A DNA stretch of 64,000 bases from an uncultured Bacteroidota bacterium (GTDB lineage Bacteria > Bacteroidota > Bacteroidia > Chitinophagales > Chitinophagaceae): NCBI GenBank assembly GCA_903824665.1, contig CAIJXT010000006.1, positions 62,001 to 126,000 of the forward strand, given 5' to 3'. The number at the start of each line of letters is the position of its first letter. The first letter of the stretch is position 1. The notes under the pieces were generated by a model. The model saw nothing but the letters and a program-made list of their open reading frames with translations, searched no databases and was not told the DNA's origin. Below, in pieces: positions 28,121 through 37,561 of this stretch. Position numbers and translations under genes: made by a program.

Positions 28121-28573
28121 CTATTGTGCATCGTAAGCCTGCTGCAACACAGCAATTTCAATCTTGCTCATCTGCAACATGGCCTGCATTACCCTGCCCG
28201 CCTTAACTCTGTCGGGATCGCCCAATAGTCTGCCAAGCGCAGTAGGAATTACCTGCCACGACAGGCCAAACTTATCCTTCAGCCAACCGCACTGCGAGGC
28301 TGCGCCACCTGCCGTGAGCTGTTCCCAATAATAGTCGACCTCCTGCTGTGTATCGCAACTAATAAACATAGAGATGGCCTCTGTGAACTGAAATGCCGGC
28401 CCTCCATTGAGGAAGTAGAACTGCTGCCCAAACAACTGCAGGGTTCCGGAAAAAACCTTGTCGCCCATACGGCTGATGTTGATAATAGCAGCGTCTTTAA
28501 AAATGGAAACATAGAAATTCATTGCCTCCTCCGCATTATCATTGTACCAAAGAAACGGTGTTATTTTTTGCAT
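28121..28573 (-). CDS. VOC superfamily protein, PhnB-like
   Basis: A 150-residue protein of the glyoxalase/VOC fold in the PhnB/3-demethylubiquinone methyltransferase-like group. Typical opening MQKITPFLWYNDNAEEAMNF, then GTLQLFGQQFYFLNGGPAF, ISCDTQQEVDYYWEQL and LKDKFGLSWQVIP. The family is widespread, small and cytoplasmic, and rarely has a known substrate; metal-binding residues of true glyoxalases are only partly kept. The start is supported by an exact -7 box at 28603-28610, about 29 nt upstream. It lies downstream of the NADP-binding gene on the same strand, but with its own promoter. Confidence 0.88.
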   Translation of the reverse strand: MQKITPFLWYNDNAEEAMNFYVSIFKDAAIINISRMGDKVFSGTLQLFGQQFYFLNGGPAFQFTEAISMFISCDTQQEVDYYWEQLTAGGAASQCGWLKDKFGLSWQVIPTALGRLLGDPDRVKAGRVMQAMLQMSKIEIAVLQQAYDAQ

Positions 28574-28602
28574 AGAATTAATTTAGAAAGTTACCAATGG
28601 TA

Positions 28603-28610
28603 CAAATCTA
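28603..28610 (-). promoter_or_regulatory. -7 box of the VOC gene
   Basis: The minus strand reads TAGATTTG, exact TAnnTTTG, about 29 nt before ATG 28573. Confidence 0.55.
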
Positions 28611-28713
28611 TGCTTGTTGGCGGTGGCAGAAGAGGTCTGAATGCGACAAATCAAGGGTTTTGTGCGACTGAAGGGACCAACGCACAAAACCCGGTGAAAA
28701 GCCAAAGAAACAA

Positions 28714-29358
28714 TTATGATTTGACGAGACGGAAGGCATGATTCCAGCGGCCATGCAGCATACCGGGTATGCACCACAGCATACACAGCGGCTCTATCGC
28801 ACGGGCAGCGGTATCTTTGCCCATATCCTCAACTTCCCAACCAAATTGCACGAGTATGTCGTGCACCTGCTTTTTGGATGCCACATTATTGCCGCAGGTG
28901 AACATTGTTGGCACTTCGCTGAAAGATGGGTTGACCATGTGTGCACTACCTACACAACTGAAAGCCTTGACAAAATGAATTTCGGGAAAGCGGGTCTGCA
29001 GTGCCTCCATCAAAGATTCGTCGAGACCGGTAAAGAACTTAAGAACACCATTTTCCGGAGCAGCTTCGGCAATAGGATTTGATGTATCGATCACAGTTTT
29101 CCATTGGAGGTTTTGAGGGCCAGCCTGCTCTATCGCATCAGCAGCAACACCACCCTTCACGGCCAGCACAACGATATCACCAAATTTCGCCGTCTCTTCA
29201 AAGCTGCCTACATGCGCATGCGAGCCACCCTGCTCGCGCCAGCCGGCCAGTTTTTCGCTGTCGCGAGTACCCAGCATCACCTCATAATTGTGCTTCAGAA
29301 AGCCATTGCCCAATGTTTTAGCAACAATTCCTGATCCTATTATCCCGATCTTTTTCAT
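28714..29358 (-). CDS. NAD(P)-binding oxidoreductase of the F420-dependent NADP reductase-like family
   Basis: A 214-residue Rossmann protein. The N-terminus KIGIIGSGIVAKTLGNGFL is a GxGxxxxxxG nucleotide loop, followed by GTRDSEKLAGW, where the Arg suggests NADPH preference. Further landmarks are DIVVLAVKG and VIDTSNPI. The C-terminal helical part (VKAFSCVGSAHMVNP ... PLCMLWCIPGML) matches predicted dinucleotide-binding enzymes grouped with F420H2:NADP oxidoreductase. Bacteroidota lack F420, so the substrate is probably different and unknown. Single gene between tamL and the VOC gene; cytoplasmic. Confidence 0.82.
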   Translation of the reverse strand: MKKIGIIGSGIVAKTLGNGFLKHNYEVMLGTRDSEKLAGWREQGGSHAHVGSFEETAKFGDIVVLAVKGGVAADAIEQAGPQNLQWKTVIDTSNPIAEAAPENGVLKFFTGLDESLMEALQTRFPEIHFVKAFSCVGSAHMVNPSFSEVPTMFTCGNNVASKKQVHDILVQFGWEVEDMGKDTAARAIEPLCMLWCIPGMLHGRWNHAFRLVKS

Positions 29359-29504
29359 AGTTATAATTTATGGGCAAATTAGCCGAAAAAACGAACCGAA
29401 AACGAAAAAACTGCATAGTTCTTTGTTATACCAGCATTGCAAGCACCATAGCCTTACATAATGATGTAACAATCAATGTAGTAGCAACGGCAGAAAAGTA
29501 ATGA

Positions 29505-31931
29505 TCAGAAAGGATACCCAATAGAAACATTGAGTACAATATTGTCCCGCCGCCAGGCGGGGTCACTGAAATCAATTTCCCGTATCACCCAGCCGGCATT
29601 GGTGAGCACATAGGGTTTTTTGACAGGCATAGCCACATCTACCCTCAGCGTAAGAAAAGACGCGATATCGAACCGCGAACCGACGCCCATGTCCATTGCA
29701 ATATCCTGTCCCAGCTTGCTCCAGGCGAGCTCACCACCGGGGTAACCCTCTGATCTGCGTGCCAGCCATATATTGCCGGCATCAGCAAAGAATGCGCCGT
29801 TCATCTTGATAGCGCCTGCAAACAAAGGCGTAATGGGGAATCTGTATTCGCCATTGAGTTCCATCTTTATGTCGCCGGTACGGTCTATCTGGCTGAGTTG
29901 CTTCTTGCCGGTATCGAAATAACTGCCCGGCCCAAGGGTGCGAATGCGCCAACCACGCAGACTATAGGGGCCACCAGCAAAATACTGCTTGATGTAGGGA
30001 AGTGCAGTGGAGTTGCCATAGGGCGTACCTACACCGCCATACAGCCTGAAAGCCATAACAGACCGCCTGAGGGTAAAGTAATGCCGTGCGTCGAAATCGA
30101 ACTTAGTGTATTGTGCATAGGGAATGGTGTCGAGCCCGTAGGTGGCTGCGCCTACTTTATCTACAACGCTGATAATACTACCTGCCTCCTCGAAAGCAAG
30201 ACGGACATAAGAATAATTGATGCCATGGCGCTTCACATTGTCATCGTATTTGAACGAAATATTCTCTCCTTCTATAAACGTCTTTTTGTAGCTATTGCGC
30301 AGATACAGATTAGAATCGAGCAACTTCTGAAAAGAATCGGTGATCACGGGCAGGCGCACAATATTGACAAAAGCCGGAGAGAGTATCCAGGACTTGGTTT
30401 GGGTCTGCTGCCAGCTATAGGAGAAATTGGCACTGCTGTTGACCAGCCTGAAGTAGTCTATACGATCAATGACGTTTTCACCGGCACTAATGATGGTGTG
30501 CGGAAGGTTGCTGTTGGTGAACAAAGATGAAGCAATCGGTGCCAGAAATTTAGGGAAATCTATACTGCCATTGACACCATAATACCGCGTAAGCATGGGA
30601 AACCGCTTAATAAGATCATCTGACAACTCGTCGTTGTAGAAGGTTTCGATACCACCACTGACGCTCAGAGACAACAGGTTGGCGCCTTTCAGGAAATTGC
30701 GATTACGATAATTGAGACTTAGCGAATTGCCCAGCGCGTACGTACTACCATTGGAGACCTCGTAAGTTGTAGAAAAATCGTGTTTCTGTGTACGGTTGAG
30801 GTAAATGCTGCAATCCACACTGTCGCGGGTTACCCTATTCTCACGAAACTGTACGCGTATATACTGGAAGATACCCAGGCCACCGAGCTTGGTGGTAGTC
30901 TTGTCTTCATTAGCCTTTGAATAAATATGACCGGGATTAAGGAAAATATGCTCATAAAGCACTCTCGCATTTACATAGTCTTTATGATACCTAAACTCAA
31001 TTCCATTGATGTTTTTCGAAATCATTTTCGGGTTGGTTCGGTCTCCAAGGCCCCAGTAATCCGGATAAACTGTAACCTTGCTGATCGTGTAACGATTGTA
31101 GGCCAGGGTATCTTCAGTCATTTGTATTCTAATGTCAATATCGAGCGTACTTTTTTTATTGCTCTTGACCTGTGAGATATAATTGACGGCATTTTCGAAC
31201 GGGCTGGCAGCAACCCTGAACATGGACTTCTCAAGCGTATCTATCTTAAAAGTTATATTCTCCAGACTGAACCTGCGGTAACCATGATTGGCAACAACAG
31301 CAGCAATGCGGCTGCGCTCCTCCTCCAGCATAGAGTAAGTAAACTCTTTGCCCTTACGCAGCACTGTAGCATCAGCGGCGCCGCGCACCACGACAGCGAT
31401 GACGCTGTCATCAATTTTGTAGTTGACACGGTTTATAAGGTAATTGGCACCGGCATCGATAACGAATTTGGTTCGTGCTTTTCTTCCACGAAACTCGACG
31501 GTATCATATACTCTGGCGTAAAAGTAGCCCTGATTAAACAGGTAGCTTTTCATGTTCTGCACACTACGGGGCATAGCTGCCGAATCGAAAACAGAGGGCC
31601 GTTCTACAGATTTGGGCAACAACGAATCTGGGCGACTGTGGAGCTTTTTGTAACGGCGGTTGTAGCGCCACAATTTCATGGGAATCTTCACAAAAGTGAT
31701 GCCCATGTACGACGTATTGGGTTTCTGGGCAGTAATTCGATCGAGGTTGTCCCTGATTTCGCCCTTATTGGTCATTACCTTGTCAGTATTAAGCACAATC
31801 CTGTTCTTCCAGAGCAGATATTGCCCCTCGGGGAGGTGTTTAGTACTTCGGCAGGCGGAAAGCGCAGCAAATACCAAAACAAGCAGGAAAAAGCTGGCAA
31901 TGCCCTTGGTATGAAATATGCTTTTGCCCAT
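29505..31931 (-). CDS. tamL: TamL, BamA/Omp85-family outer membrane lipoprotein
   Basis: An 808-residue Omp85 protein. The signal ends in a lipobox (LSAC), so the mature protein is lipid-anchored, which is the mark of TamL, the Bacteroidota counterpart of TamA. The start has the family string LPEGQYLLWKNRIVL. POTRA-like domains lie at about 45-420, and the D15 surface-antigen beta-barrel at about 430-808, with the lid-lock type motif GGPYSLRGWRIRTLGPG and the terminal beta-strand VLNVSIGYPF. It acts in the outer membrane in protein or envelope biogenesis with TamB, which is not encoded here. It is expressed divergently from the rRNA methyltransferase with only 36 nt between starts, so its promoter must overlap that gene. 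Confidence 0.9.
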   Translation of the reverse strand: MGKSIFHTKGIASFFLLVLVFAALSACRSTKHLPEGQYLLWKNRIVLNTDKVMTNKGEIRDNLDRITAQKPNTSYMGITFVKIPMKLWRYNRRYKKLHSRPDSLLPKSVERPSVFDSAAMPRSVQNMKSYLFNQGYFYARVYDTVEFRGRKARTKFVIDAGANYLINRVNYKIDDSVIAVVVRGAADATVLRKGKEFTYSMLEEERSRIAAVVANHGYRRFSLENITFKIDTLEKSMFRVAASPFENAVNYISQVKSNKKSTLDIDIRIQMTEDTLAYNRYTISKVTVYPDYWGLGDRTNPKMISKNINGIEFRYHKDYVNARVLYEHIFLNPGHIYSKANEDKTTTKLGGLGIFQYIRVQFRENRVTRDSVDCSIYLNRTQKHDFSTTYEVSNGSTYALGNSLSLNYRNRNFLKGANLLSLSVSGGIETFYNDELSDDLIKRFPMLTRYYGVNGSIDFPKFLAPIASSLFTNSNLPHTIISAGENVIDRIDYFRLVNSSANFSYSWQQTQTKSWILSPAFVNIVRLPVITDSFQKLLDSNLYLRNSYKKTFIEGENISFKYDDNVKRHGINYSYVRLAFEEAGSIISVVDKVGAATYGLDTIPYAQYTKFDFDARHYFTLRRSVMAFRLYGGVGTPYGNSTALPYIKQYFAGGPYSLRGWRIRTLGPGSYFDTGKKQLSQIDRTGDIKMELNGEYRFPITPLFAGAIKMNGAFFADAGNIWLARRSEGYPGGELAWSKLGQDIAMDMGVGSRFDIASFLTLRVDVAMPVKKPYVLTNAGWVIREIDFSDPAWRRDNIVLNVSIGYPF

Positions 31932-31953
31932 GTACAGGTACCAACAATTAATT

Positions 31954-31961
31954 TAGTTTTG
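31954..31961 (+). promoter_or_regulatory. -7 box abutting the rRNA methyltransferase start
   Basis: TAGTTTTG, exact TAnnTTTG, 6 nt before ATG 31968. This predicts a leaderless or ultra-short leader transcript. It lies in the 36-nt gap shared with tamL. Confidence 0.55.
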
Positions 31962-31967
31962 CAGTAT

Positions 31968-32708
31968 ATGCTATCGAAAGCGCAAAGTAAGCACATTCGC
32001 TCGTTAACACAGCAAAAATTCCGCAATGAATACCGTTTATTCACTGCTGAAGGTGGTAAAATTGCGGTGGAATGGCTGCGCAGCACAGCATCTATAGATA
32101 TGGTGGTGGCAACCGCAGGGTGGGCCGATACGCATGCTGCTGATATAGCAACACACCCTGAAGCAACTGTACATATCGTGAAAGAAACCGAGCTGATGGC
32201 GCTATCCTCACTGCAAACACCCAACCAGGTATTGCTGGTAATACCCTACCCCACAGCAAAAATTGTACCAATAAGTAATGAATGGTATCTGGCACTGGAT
32301 GACATACAGGACCCTGGCAATATGGGTACGATCATCAGGATAGCAGACTGGTTTGGTATCAGGCATATCATCTGCTCACCGGGATGTGTGGATGTATATA
32401 ACCCAAAAGTGGTACAGAGCAGTATGGGCGGACATGTGCGGGTAAACCTGTATGAATCAGAGCTGACAGAGATATTGCCGGCACTACCTGCACCAAGGTA
32501 TGCAGCGGCACTGAACGGGAAGAGCATGTATGAGCTGCTGCCGCAAAATGAAGGCGTACTGATTATAGGCAACGAATCGAAAGGCATTTCGGCGCCGGTT
32601 ATGGCGATGGCTACCCAAAAAGTAACTATTCCACGCAGGGGTGGCGCAGAATCGCTGAATGCATCGGTGGCTGCGGGAATACTTTGTGCTGCATTGCTAC
32701 CGCGTTAA
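31968..32708 (+). CDS. SpoU/TrmH-family RNA 2'-O-methyltransferase
   Basis: A 246-residue SPOUT enzyme that methylates ribose 2'-OH in rRNA or tRNA. An N-terminal RNA-binding domain (QSKHIRSLTQQKFRNEYRLFTAEG) is followed by the SpoU catalytic motifs. Motif 1 is ALDDIQDPGNMGTIIRIADWFG, motif 2 is LIIGNESKGIS and motif 3 is IPRRGGAESLNASVAAGILC. It resembles RlmB/TsnR types; the exact target cannot be assigned. ATG 31968 is chosen because it gives the family start (MLSKAQ). The frame is open for another 228 codons upstream, antisense to tamL, but that stretch has no conserved content. A -7 box 6 nt upstream supports this start. Confidence 0.92.
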   Translation: MLSKAQSKHIRSLTQQKFRNEYRLFTAEGGKIAVEWLRSTASIDMVVATAGWADTHAADIATHPEATVHIVKETELMALSSLQTPNQVLLVIPYPTAKIVPISNEWYLALDDIQDPGNMGTIIRIADWFGIRHIICSPGCVDVYNPKVVQSSMGGHVRVNLYESELTEILPALPAPRYAAALNGKSMYELLPQNEGVLIIGNESKGISAPVMAMATQKVTIPRRGGAESLNASVAAGILCAALLPR

Positions 32709-32799
32709 AATAAAACTAAAATTGAATTTAGCAGGACGGTAAAAGAAAATCGGCACAACAATTGAAGCAGTGAAATATAAAATGAATAACTACTATTGT

Positions 32800-33624
32800 A
32801 TGATGAAACGTCTTTTTCTCCTTCTGGTCGTGGCAAGCGCTTGTATTGCCGAGGTTGCTGCCCAGTCTGTACTGCGTGTGCAACTTGCAGATAACACCCG
32901 TTTTAACATGTCGGTAAACGGCAGGCACTTCAACAGAAGAGGCACCTCCGTAACGGTGGGCGATTTGCCCCCCGGCGTACATTTTCTGAAAATTTTCAAG
33001 GTGGGCTATGACCGGTGGGGCAATTATTTTGACCGCCTGGTGTACCAGGGTACTGTAACCACCAGCTATGGTATGATCACCAATTTTGTGTATGACCCGT
33101 TTACACGCAGGATCACGGCACGCAATATACCGCAGGACAGCTATACCGGATATACCAATAACCATCCCGACAACAATCAATACCGTGGTTATTACAAAGA
33201 CGGCAGCACCGGCAATGACGACCAATACAACCAGCAGCAAAACGTGCCCGACAATACCCCACCGGCACAACCTATGGTGAATGACGACCCCAGCCCGGCA
33301 CCGGGCGCACCAGCTGCGTCTCCGCTGCCTGCAGGGTCGCTGTCGGATGATGACGCTGACAAGCTGAAAACCAAAGTTGCTGCAAAAGCGACTGATACGG
33401 AAAAGCTGAAATTTCTGAAAGATGCGCTGGGCAAGGAAACTGTAACCACTTTCCAGGTGAGCACTATGATGGAGTGGTTCCTCTTTGAAAGTTCAAAGCT
33501 GGAATTTGCCAAGTGGGCTTATGCGATCACAACAGACAGAGATTACTATGGGGATCTGGCCGCCAAACTGAGCTATAAAAACTCAAAAGACGATCTGGAA
33601 CAGTTTCTGAACAGCAAGAAATAG
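32800..33624 (+). CDS. Exported DUF4476 protein, copy 1
   Basis: About 274 residues. Signal peptide MKRLFLLLVVASACIAEVAAQ, preceded by tandem ATGs at 32800 and 32803; the GTG at 32770 and ATG at 32782 are weaker. The first domain (about 25-115) is beta-rich (LRVQLADNTRFNMSVNGRHF), followed by an Asn/Gln/Tyr-rich linker. After a Pro/Ala-rich spacer comes the C-terminal helical DUF4476 domain (KLKFLKDALGKETVTTFQV ... FESSKLEFAKWAY). It has the same layout as the gene at 41747. DUF4476 function is unknown; the domain is largely confined to Bacteroidota and animals. Probably periplasmic or surface exposed. Confidence 0.85.
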   Translation: MMKRLFLLLVVASACIAEVAAQSVLRVQLADNTRFNMSVNGRHFNRRGTSVTVGDLPPGVHFLKIFKVGYDRWGNYFDRLVYQGTVTTSYGMITNFVYDPFTRRITARNIPQDSYTGYTNNHPDNNQYRGYYKDGSTGNDDQYNQQQNVPDNTPPAQPMVNDDPSPAPGAPAASPLPAGSLSDDDADKLKTKVAAKATDTEKLKFLKDALGKETVTTFQVSTMMEWFLFESSKLEFAKWAYAITTDRDYYGDLAAKLSYKNSKDDLEQFLNSKK

Positions 33625-33717
33625 GTTAGAACACCAGCGAGTACCGTTCGAAAGACAGCGCACGTACTGGCCCCGATCAGCGGTATAATCCCAATTTAAC
33701 AGTGGACTTTTCCCAGC

Positions 33718-35307
33718 ATGGCAATAACAAAACTGTCTGATCTTCTGCGTTCGAGATGGGTACTGCTGCTGGTACTGGCAATTTTCGTTGCCTGCAAGGT
33801 TCCTCACCTGGCTTATCCGTTCTATTGTGATGAAGGATGGGTGTATGCGCCTGCAGTAAAGGCAATGGCCGCAAATGGTCCATCGCTTCTACCGGGCAGC
33901 ATACCATCAGCGCTCTCGCGGGGACACCCATTGTTGTTTCATTTTCTTTGTAGCCTGTGGATCAGGTGTTTCGGTGTTTCCAATGGAGCACTGCATTCGT
34001 TTCCATTGGCATTTTCGGTGTTTTTCCTCATAGCCTTGTATGAGGTATGCAGGAAGCTGTTTGGCACCAGGGTGGCTACCCTCGCGTTATTACTGGTGGC
34101 AACACAGGTCATCTTCTTTGTGCAGGCGTCATTCGTTCTACCTGAGATTATGGTAGCTCTGTTCGCATTGCTCAGCCTGTATTACTATGTTCAGGACCGG
34201 TTCGTATTACTGGCGATAGTTCTTTGCCTGCTCTTTTTCACGAAGGAAAGCGGCGTTGTTTTTGGTGCGGTTATGGGTGTAGATGCGTTGGTTTGCTTAT
34301 TCACCCGAAAAAGTGAAAGGTTATTGCGGCGGGCAGCGAGGATAGCAGCAATTGTAGCCCCCACGCTGCTTATCGCCTCCTTTTTTGTGCTGCAGAAAGC
34401 AATAGAAGGATGGTACCTGCTGCCGCTGCACAGCAACCTTATTCAAACAGACTGGGACTATCTGTATGGTTTGTTTCGCGACTGCCTGCGCTGGACTTTT
34501 AAGGGAGATATCGCCAATGTGGCGTTGTTTCTGTTTGTAACAGCACTATCGGCATTACCTGCTATAAAACAAAGAAATGCTCGTTACCTGTTTCTGGTAC
34601 TGCCGGCGATAATAGTATTCATCCTTACAGACAAATGGATAGTGGAGCATACCGGAGACCTTGTATGGATGCTGTTGTTTGTATCCTTCTTCTCTGTGGC
34701 ATGTTATGCACCTTTATACCTGAACCGGCAAATGGGCGTACCAGCCCGCAAGTTTATATTGCTGCTTGGGTGTTGTTTTGGAGCATATCTGTGCTTTTCA
34801 TCGCTCACCGTATTGACCTACCGGTACCTGCTGATTGAGATCATTTTTATGCTGATCTTTCTGGCGGTATGTATCAACATCTTTATCGAGCACAGCTACA
34901 TCAGTTTGTATCCGGTAGCCCTATCAGGCATACTTGCAGCGGGTGTGTTGGGCATTTACACAGACGATGGGCATGATGATACCGATCTGGAAGCCTTTCA
35001 TGCCATGACCGTACAGAAAAGCGCAATACGCTATCTGGAACAAAAGCTGGCCTTTGACAAAGAAATCAATGCTGCATGCTTCTGGGAGCTGGCGCAACTC
35101 ACCGACACGGGTCAGGGCTTTCTCAATACTGGTAAGACGTTTACCAAAATCAACTGGGATACAGCGACGGCAAACACCGACTACGTGATTCTGGACAATA
35201 TCTGCTGGAATGGCCGATATGAGCAGACAGCAAAAAACCCGTTATTCAGGCTGGTATACCGAGCCACGAGCGGCAGAAGCTGGACAGAGGTATACCAACG
35301 CAAATAG
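33718..35307 (+). CDS. GT39-like membrane glycosyltransferase
   Basis: A 529-residue polytopic inner-membrane protein related to the PMT/ArnT (GT-C, GT39/GT83) superfamily, which transfer sugars from polyprenyl phosphates to proteins or lipids on the periplasmic side. After TM1, the first loop has FYCDEGWVYAPAVKAMAANG with the Asp-Glu pair typical of the catalytic loop, then SRGHPLLFHFL. About 11-12 hydrophobic helices follow, and a soluble C-terminal part begins near residue 420. The acceptor and donor are unknown. It converges on arginase with a gap of 6 nt and no clear terminator, so transcripts may overlap. Confidence 0.8.
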   Translation: MAITKLSDLLRSRWVLLLVLAIFVACKVPHLAYPFYCDEGWVYAPAVKAMAANGPSLLPGSIPSALSRGHPLLFHFLCSLWIRCFGVSNGALHSFPLAFSVFFLIALYEVCRKLFGTRVATLALLLVATQVIFFVQASFVLPEIMVALFALLSLYYYVQDRFVLLAIVLCLLFFTKESGVVFGAVMGVDALVCLFTRKSERLLRRAARIAAIVAPTLLIASFFVLQKAIEGWYLLPLHSNLIQTDWDYLYGLFRDCLRWTFKGDIANVALFLFVTALSALPAIKQRNARYLFLVLPAIIVFILTDKWIVEHTGDLVWMLLFVSFFSVACYAPLYLNRQMGVPARKFILLLGCCFGAYLCFSSLTVLTYRYLLIEIIFMLIFLAVCINIFIEHSYISLYPVALSGILAAGVLGIYTDDGHDDTDLEAFHAMTVQKSAIRYLEQKLAFDKEINAACFWELAQLTDTGQGFLNTGKTFTKINWDTATANTDYVILDNICWNGRYEQTAKNPLFRLVYRATSGRSWTEVYQRK

Positions 35308-35313
35308 CATTTG

Positions 35314-36261
35314 CTAATTGAGCAACAAAAGGTTGACGCTGCGCTGGAGAATATTGAACGCGATCTCTGCCATCATATTCTCTTTGTCCAGCGTAGGGTT
35401 TACTTCCGCAATTTCGAAGCAACAAATCTTGTGGTGTTGCATGAAGGACGCTACCAGATCTTCTGCTTCTCTTTCCTTCAATCCATTGGAGACTGGCGTA
35501 CCGGTGCCACGTGATATGGAACTATCCAAACTATCCACATCGAATGACACATAGATATCATCGCAGTTGGACAGGTGCAGGAATGTTTGGCGCACCACAT
35601 TTTCAACGCCTTTGCGCCTGATCTCGGCAACGGGTATCACCTTGATGTTGCCCTTCTTAATGATAGCCTCTTCCTCTTTCTCAAAGTCGCGGAGCGCGAT
35701 AAATACAATATCCTCGGGCAATATTTTGGGTTCAATTTTACCCATATTTTTCAGCTTGCGCCACAGATCCAGTGTTTGGGCGTCGGGACTGTGCAGTTGG
35801 TTTTCTACATTGTCCTCGGCGAGGGAAATGGACAGCGGCATACCATGCATATTGCCAGATGGCGTAGTGAAAGGTGAATGCATATCTGCATGTGCATCTA
35901 TCCACACAACACCCAGGCGGCGCTTGGGGCGAGCCATTTTGAGGCCTGCTATAGTGGCTCCGGCAGTGCTGTGATCGCCTGCCAGTATGAGGGGAAATAA
36001 ACCAGACTTCACTGTATCACTAACAGACTTAGAAACCCGCTCGTACATGGTATGTATGCCCTGTATACGCTTGGCGTAGGGCGATGCAACAGGTTCGTAC
36101 AATAATCTGTTTTCGGTTTCAACTATTTCTGATGGAAAATTGACAAAAAGATTGCTCATAAAATCGAGGGCGGCTATCTTGATCGCATCTACTCCGAGAC
36201 TTGCGCCACGTGTGCCTGCTCCGATTTCTGACCGTACTTCCAAAATTTTGATGTTGCGCAT
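35314..36261 (-). CDS. rocF: Arginase
   Basis: A 315-residue ureohydrolase that hydrolyses arginine to ornithine and urea with a binuclear Mn centre. Metal-binding segments are LAGDHST (where many members have GGDHS), WIDAHADMHSP and SFDVDSLDSS. The FEIAEVNPTLD segment near the C-terminus is typical of arginases rather than agmatinases, as is HGMPLS. Together with rocD (13101) it makes an arginine to glutamate semialdehyde route. An exact -7 box lies at 36267-36274, only 5 nt before ATG 36261, a second case of a promoter abutting the start. Agmatinase or formimidoylglutamase activity is a less likely alternative. Confidence 0.9.
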   Translation of the reverse strand: MRNIKILEVRSEIGAGTRGASLGVDAIKIAALDFMSNLFVNFPSEIVETENRLLYEPVASPYAKRIQGIHTMYERVSKSVSDTVKSGLFPLILAGDHSTAGATIAGLKMARPKRRLGVVWIDAHADMHSPFTTPSGNMHGMPLSISLAEDNVENQLHSPDAQTLDLWRKLKNMGKIEPKILPEDIVFIALRDFEKEEEAIIKKGNIKVIPVAEIRRKGVENVVRQTFLHLSNCDDIYVSFDVDSLDSSISRGTGTPVSNGLKEREAEDLVASFMQHHKICCFEIAEVNPTLDKENMMAEIAFNILQRSVNLLLLN

Positions 36262-36266
36262 AACGC

Positions 36267-36274
36267 CAAAGATA
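36267..36274 (-). promoter_or_regulatory. -7 box abutting the arginase start codon
   Basis: The minus strand reads TATCTTTG, exact TAnnTTTG, ending 5 nt before ATG 36261. Same arrangement as rocD. The remaining gap to 36448 holds nothing else I can support. Confidence 0.55.
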
Positions 36275-36448
36275 AATATTTCTGAGCAACAGTGGCACCA
36301 CGGCGATTGATGTCTATATACCGTCCGGCTAGCTATTGTAAATATCGGGCCAGAACCGCAAAGAACAGAGCTGCAATTCTACTGCTGGCTGGTATTAGTG
36401 ATGGCAAATACCAACACACCCTTTCGTCTGGTAGATTAACTTTACAGC

Positions 36449-37561
36449 GTGGTACTGTTTTGGGCTTTTATCATTTTTGTTGGGGTGCAATGCTGTTATC
36501 TGGTTTTCTTTATGAACCGGATAGCAAAGCCCCTATCCGGCCAATTGCTGCCTGCCAACCGGCGGCAAGGGGTGTCGGTAGTGATATGCGCAAAAAACGA
36601 AGCAAAAAATCTGCGTCAAAATCTGCCTGAAATATTACAACAGCGATACCTGGACACCAACGGAAATCCACTGTATGAAGTAATTGTAGTGGACGACGGA
36701 TCAGAAGATGATACCCAAAAAGTGCTGGGTGAACTGAAACAGCAGTTTCAACATTTGCGCATTTTATCTGTGGCGCCTGCAGATGCTACCGGAAAAAAGA
36801 ACGCCCTGCGTGTGGCGATGCAGGCCGCGCATCACAACTGGTTGTTACTGACCGACGCTGATTGCAGTCCAGCAAGTACAGAATGGCTGGAGCATATGGT
36901 AAGCCCTCTGGCTGGTGGAAAGGATATAGTGGCAGGCTATAGTGGCTACCACAAATCGGAGGGGATACTCAACGGTTTTGTACGGTGGGAAACGATGCAT
37001 ACCTATGTGCAGTACAGCAGCTATGCGCTAGCGGGGCTGCCTTACATGGCAGTTGGCCGCAATATGGCCTGTACCAAGACAGTATTGCAAAAAGCGATGC
37101 TGCATCCGGTCTGGAACGCACTACCATCGGGCGACGACGACTTGCTGGTGCAGGTGGCCGGAACAGCTGACAATGTGGCGATCGTTTGTGAAGACGCAGC
37201 ATTCACCTACTCACCAGCCAAAACAACATGGCAGGAATGGGCCCACCAAAAACAAAGACACCTTTCTACGGGAAAATACTACAAGGCAGGCACAAAACTG
37301 ATGCTGGGCACCTATGCCCTTACCCATGCCGGTATGTGGCTTATGGCAGCGGTGCTACTCTTTTCCCCATTCTGGTGGTATGTACCGGTACTGATGGGCG
37401 CACGCGGGGTGCTGTATATGATACTCTGGGTAAGTACCACCAGAAAGCTGAAAGAAGAAATAGATGTTTATTTGTTGCCCATCTTCGATTTGGGGTGGAT
37501 GATGTATAACTTTGCCTTTCTGCCATACATAACCTGGAAAAACAAAAAGAATTGGAAGTAA
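36449..37561 (+). CDS. Family 2 glycosyltransferase, membrane-anchored
   Basis: A 370-residue inverting glycosyltransferase. An N-terminal TM helix (residues 3-22) precedes the GT-A domain: VSVVICAKNEAKNLRQNLPE, VVDDGSEDDT, the DxD-type LLTDADCSP and, later, GDDDLLVQ. The QKQRHLSTG segment corresponds to the Q/RxxRW acceptor-site motif. Three further TM helices close the protein. It probably extends a polysaccharide or glycolipid on the cytosolic face. The apparent start is GTG 36449; the first ATG would remove the membrane anchor. Its 3' end overlaps the rsmG start by 10 nt, so the two are translationally coupled. Confidence 0.85.
   Translation: MVLFWAFIIFVGVQCCYLVFFMNRIAKPLSGQLLPANRRQGVSVVICAKNEAKNLRQNLPEILQQRYLDTNGNPLYEVIVVDDGSEDDTQKVLGELKQQFQHLRILSVAPADATGKKNALRVAMQAAHHNWLLLTDADCSPASTEWLEHMVSPLAGGKDIVAGYSGYHKSEGILNGFVRWETMHTYVQYSSYALAGLPYMAVGRNMACTKTVLQKAMLHPVWNALPSGDDDLLVQVAGTADNVAIVCEDAAFTYSPAKTTWQEWAHQKQRHLSTGKYYKAGTKLMLGTYALTHAGMWLMAAVLLFSPFWWYVPVLMGARGVLYMILWVSTTRKLKEEIDVYLLPIFDLGWMMYNFAFLPYITWKNKKNWK

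Noticed and set aside
31284..31967. Open frame of 228 codons upstream of the SpoU methyltransferase, antisense to tamL
   Set aside because: No homology to the methyltransferase N-terminus, low-complexity composition and full overlap with a strong coding gene on the other strand; ATG 31968 with its own -7 box is the natural start.
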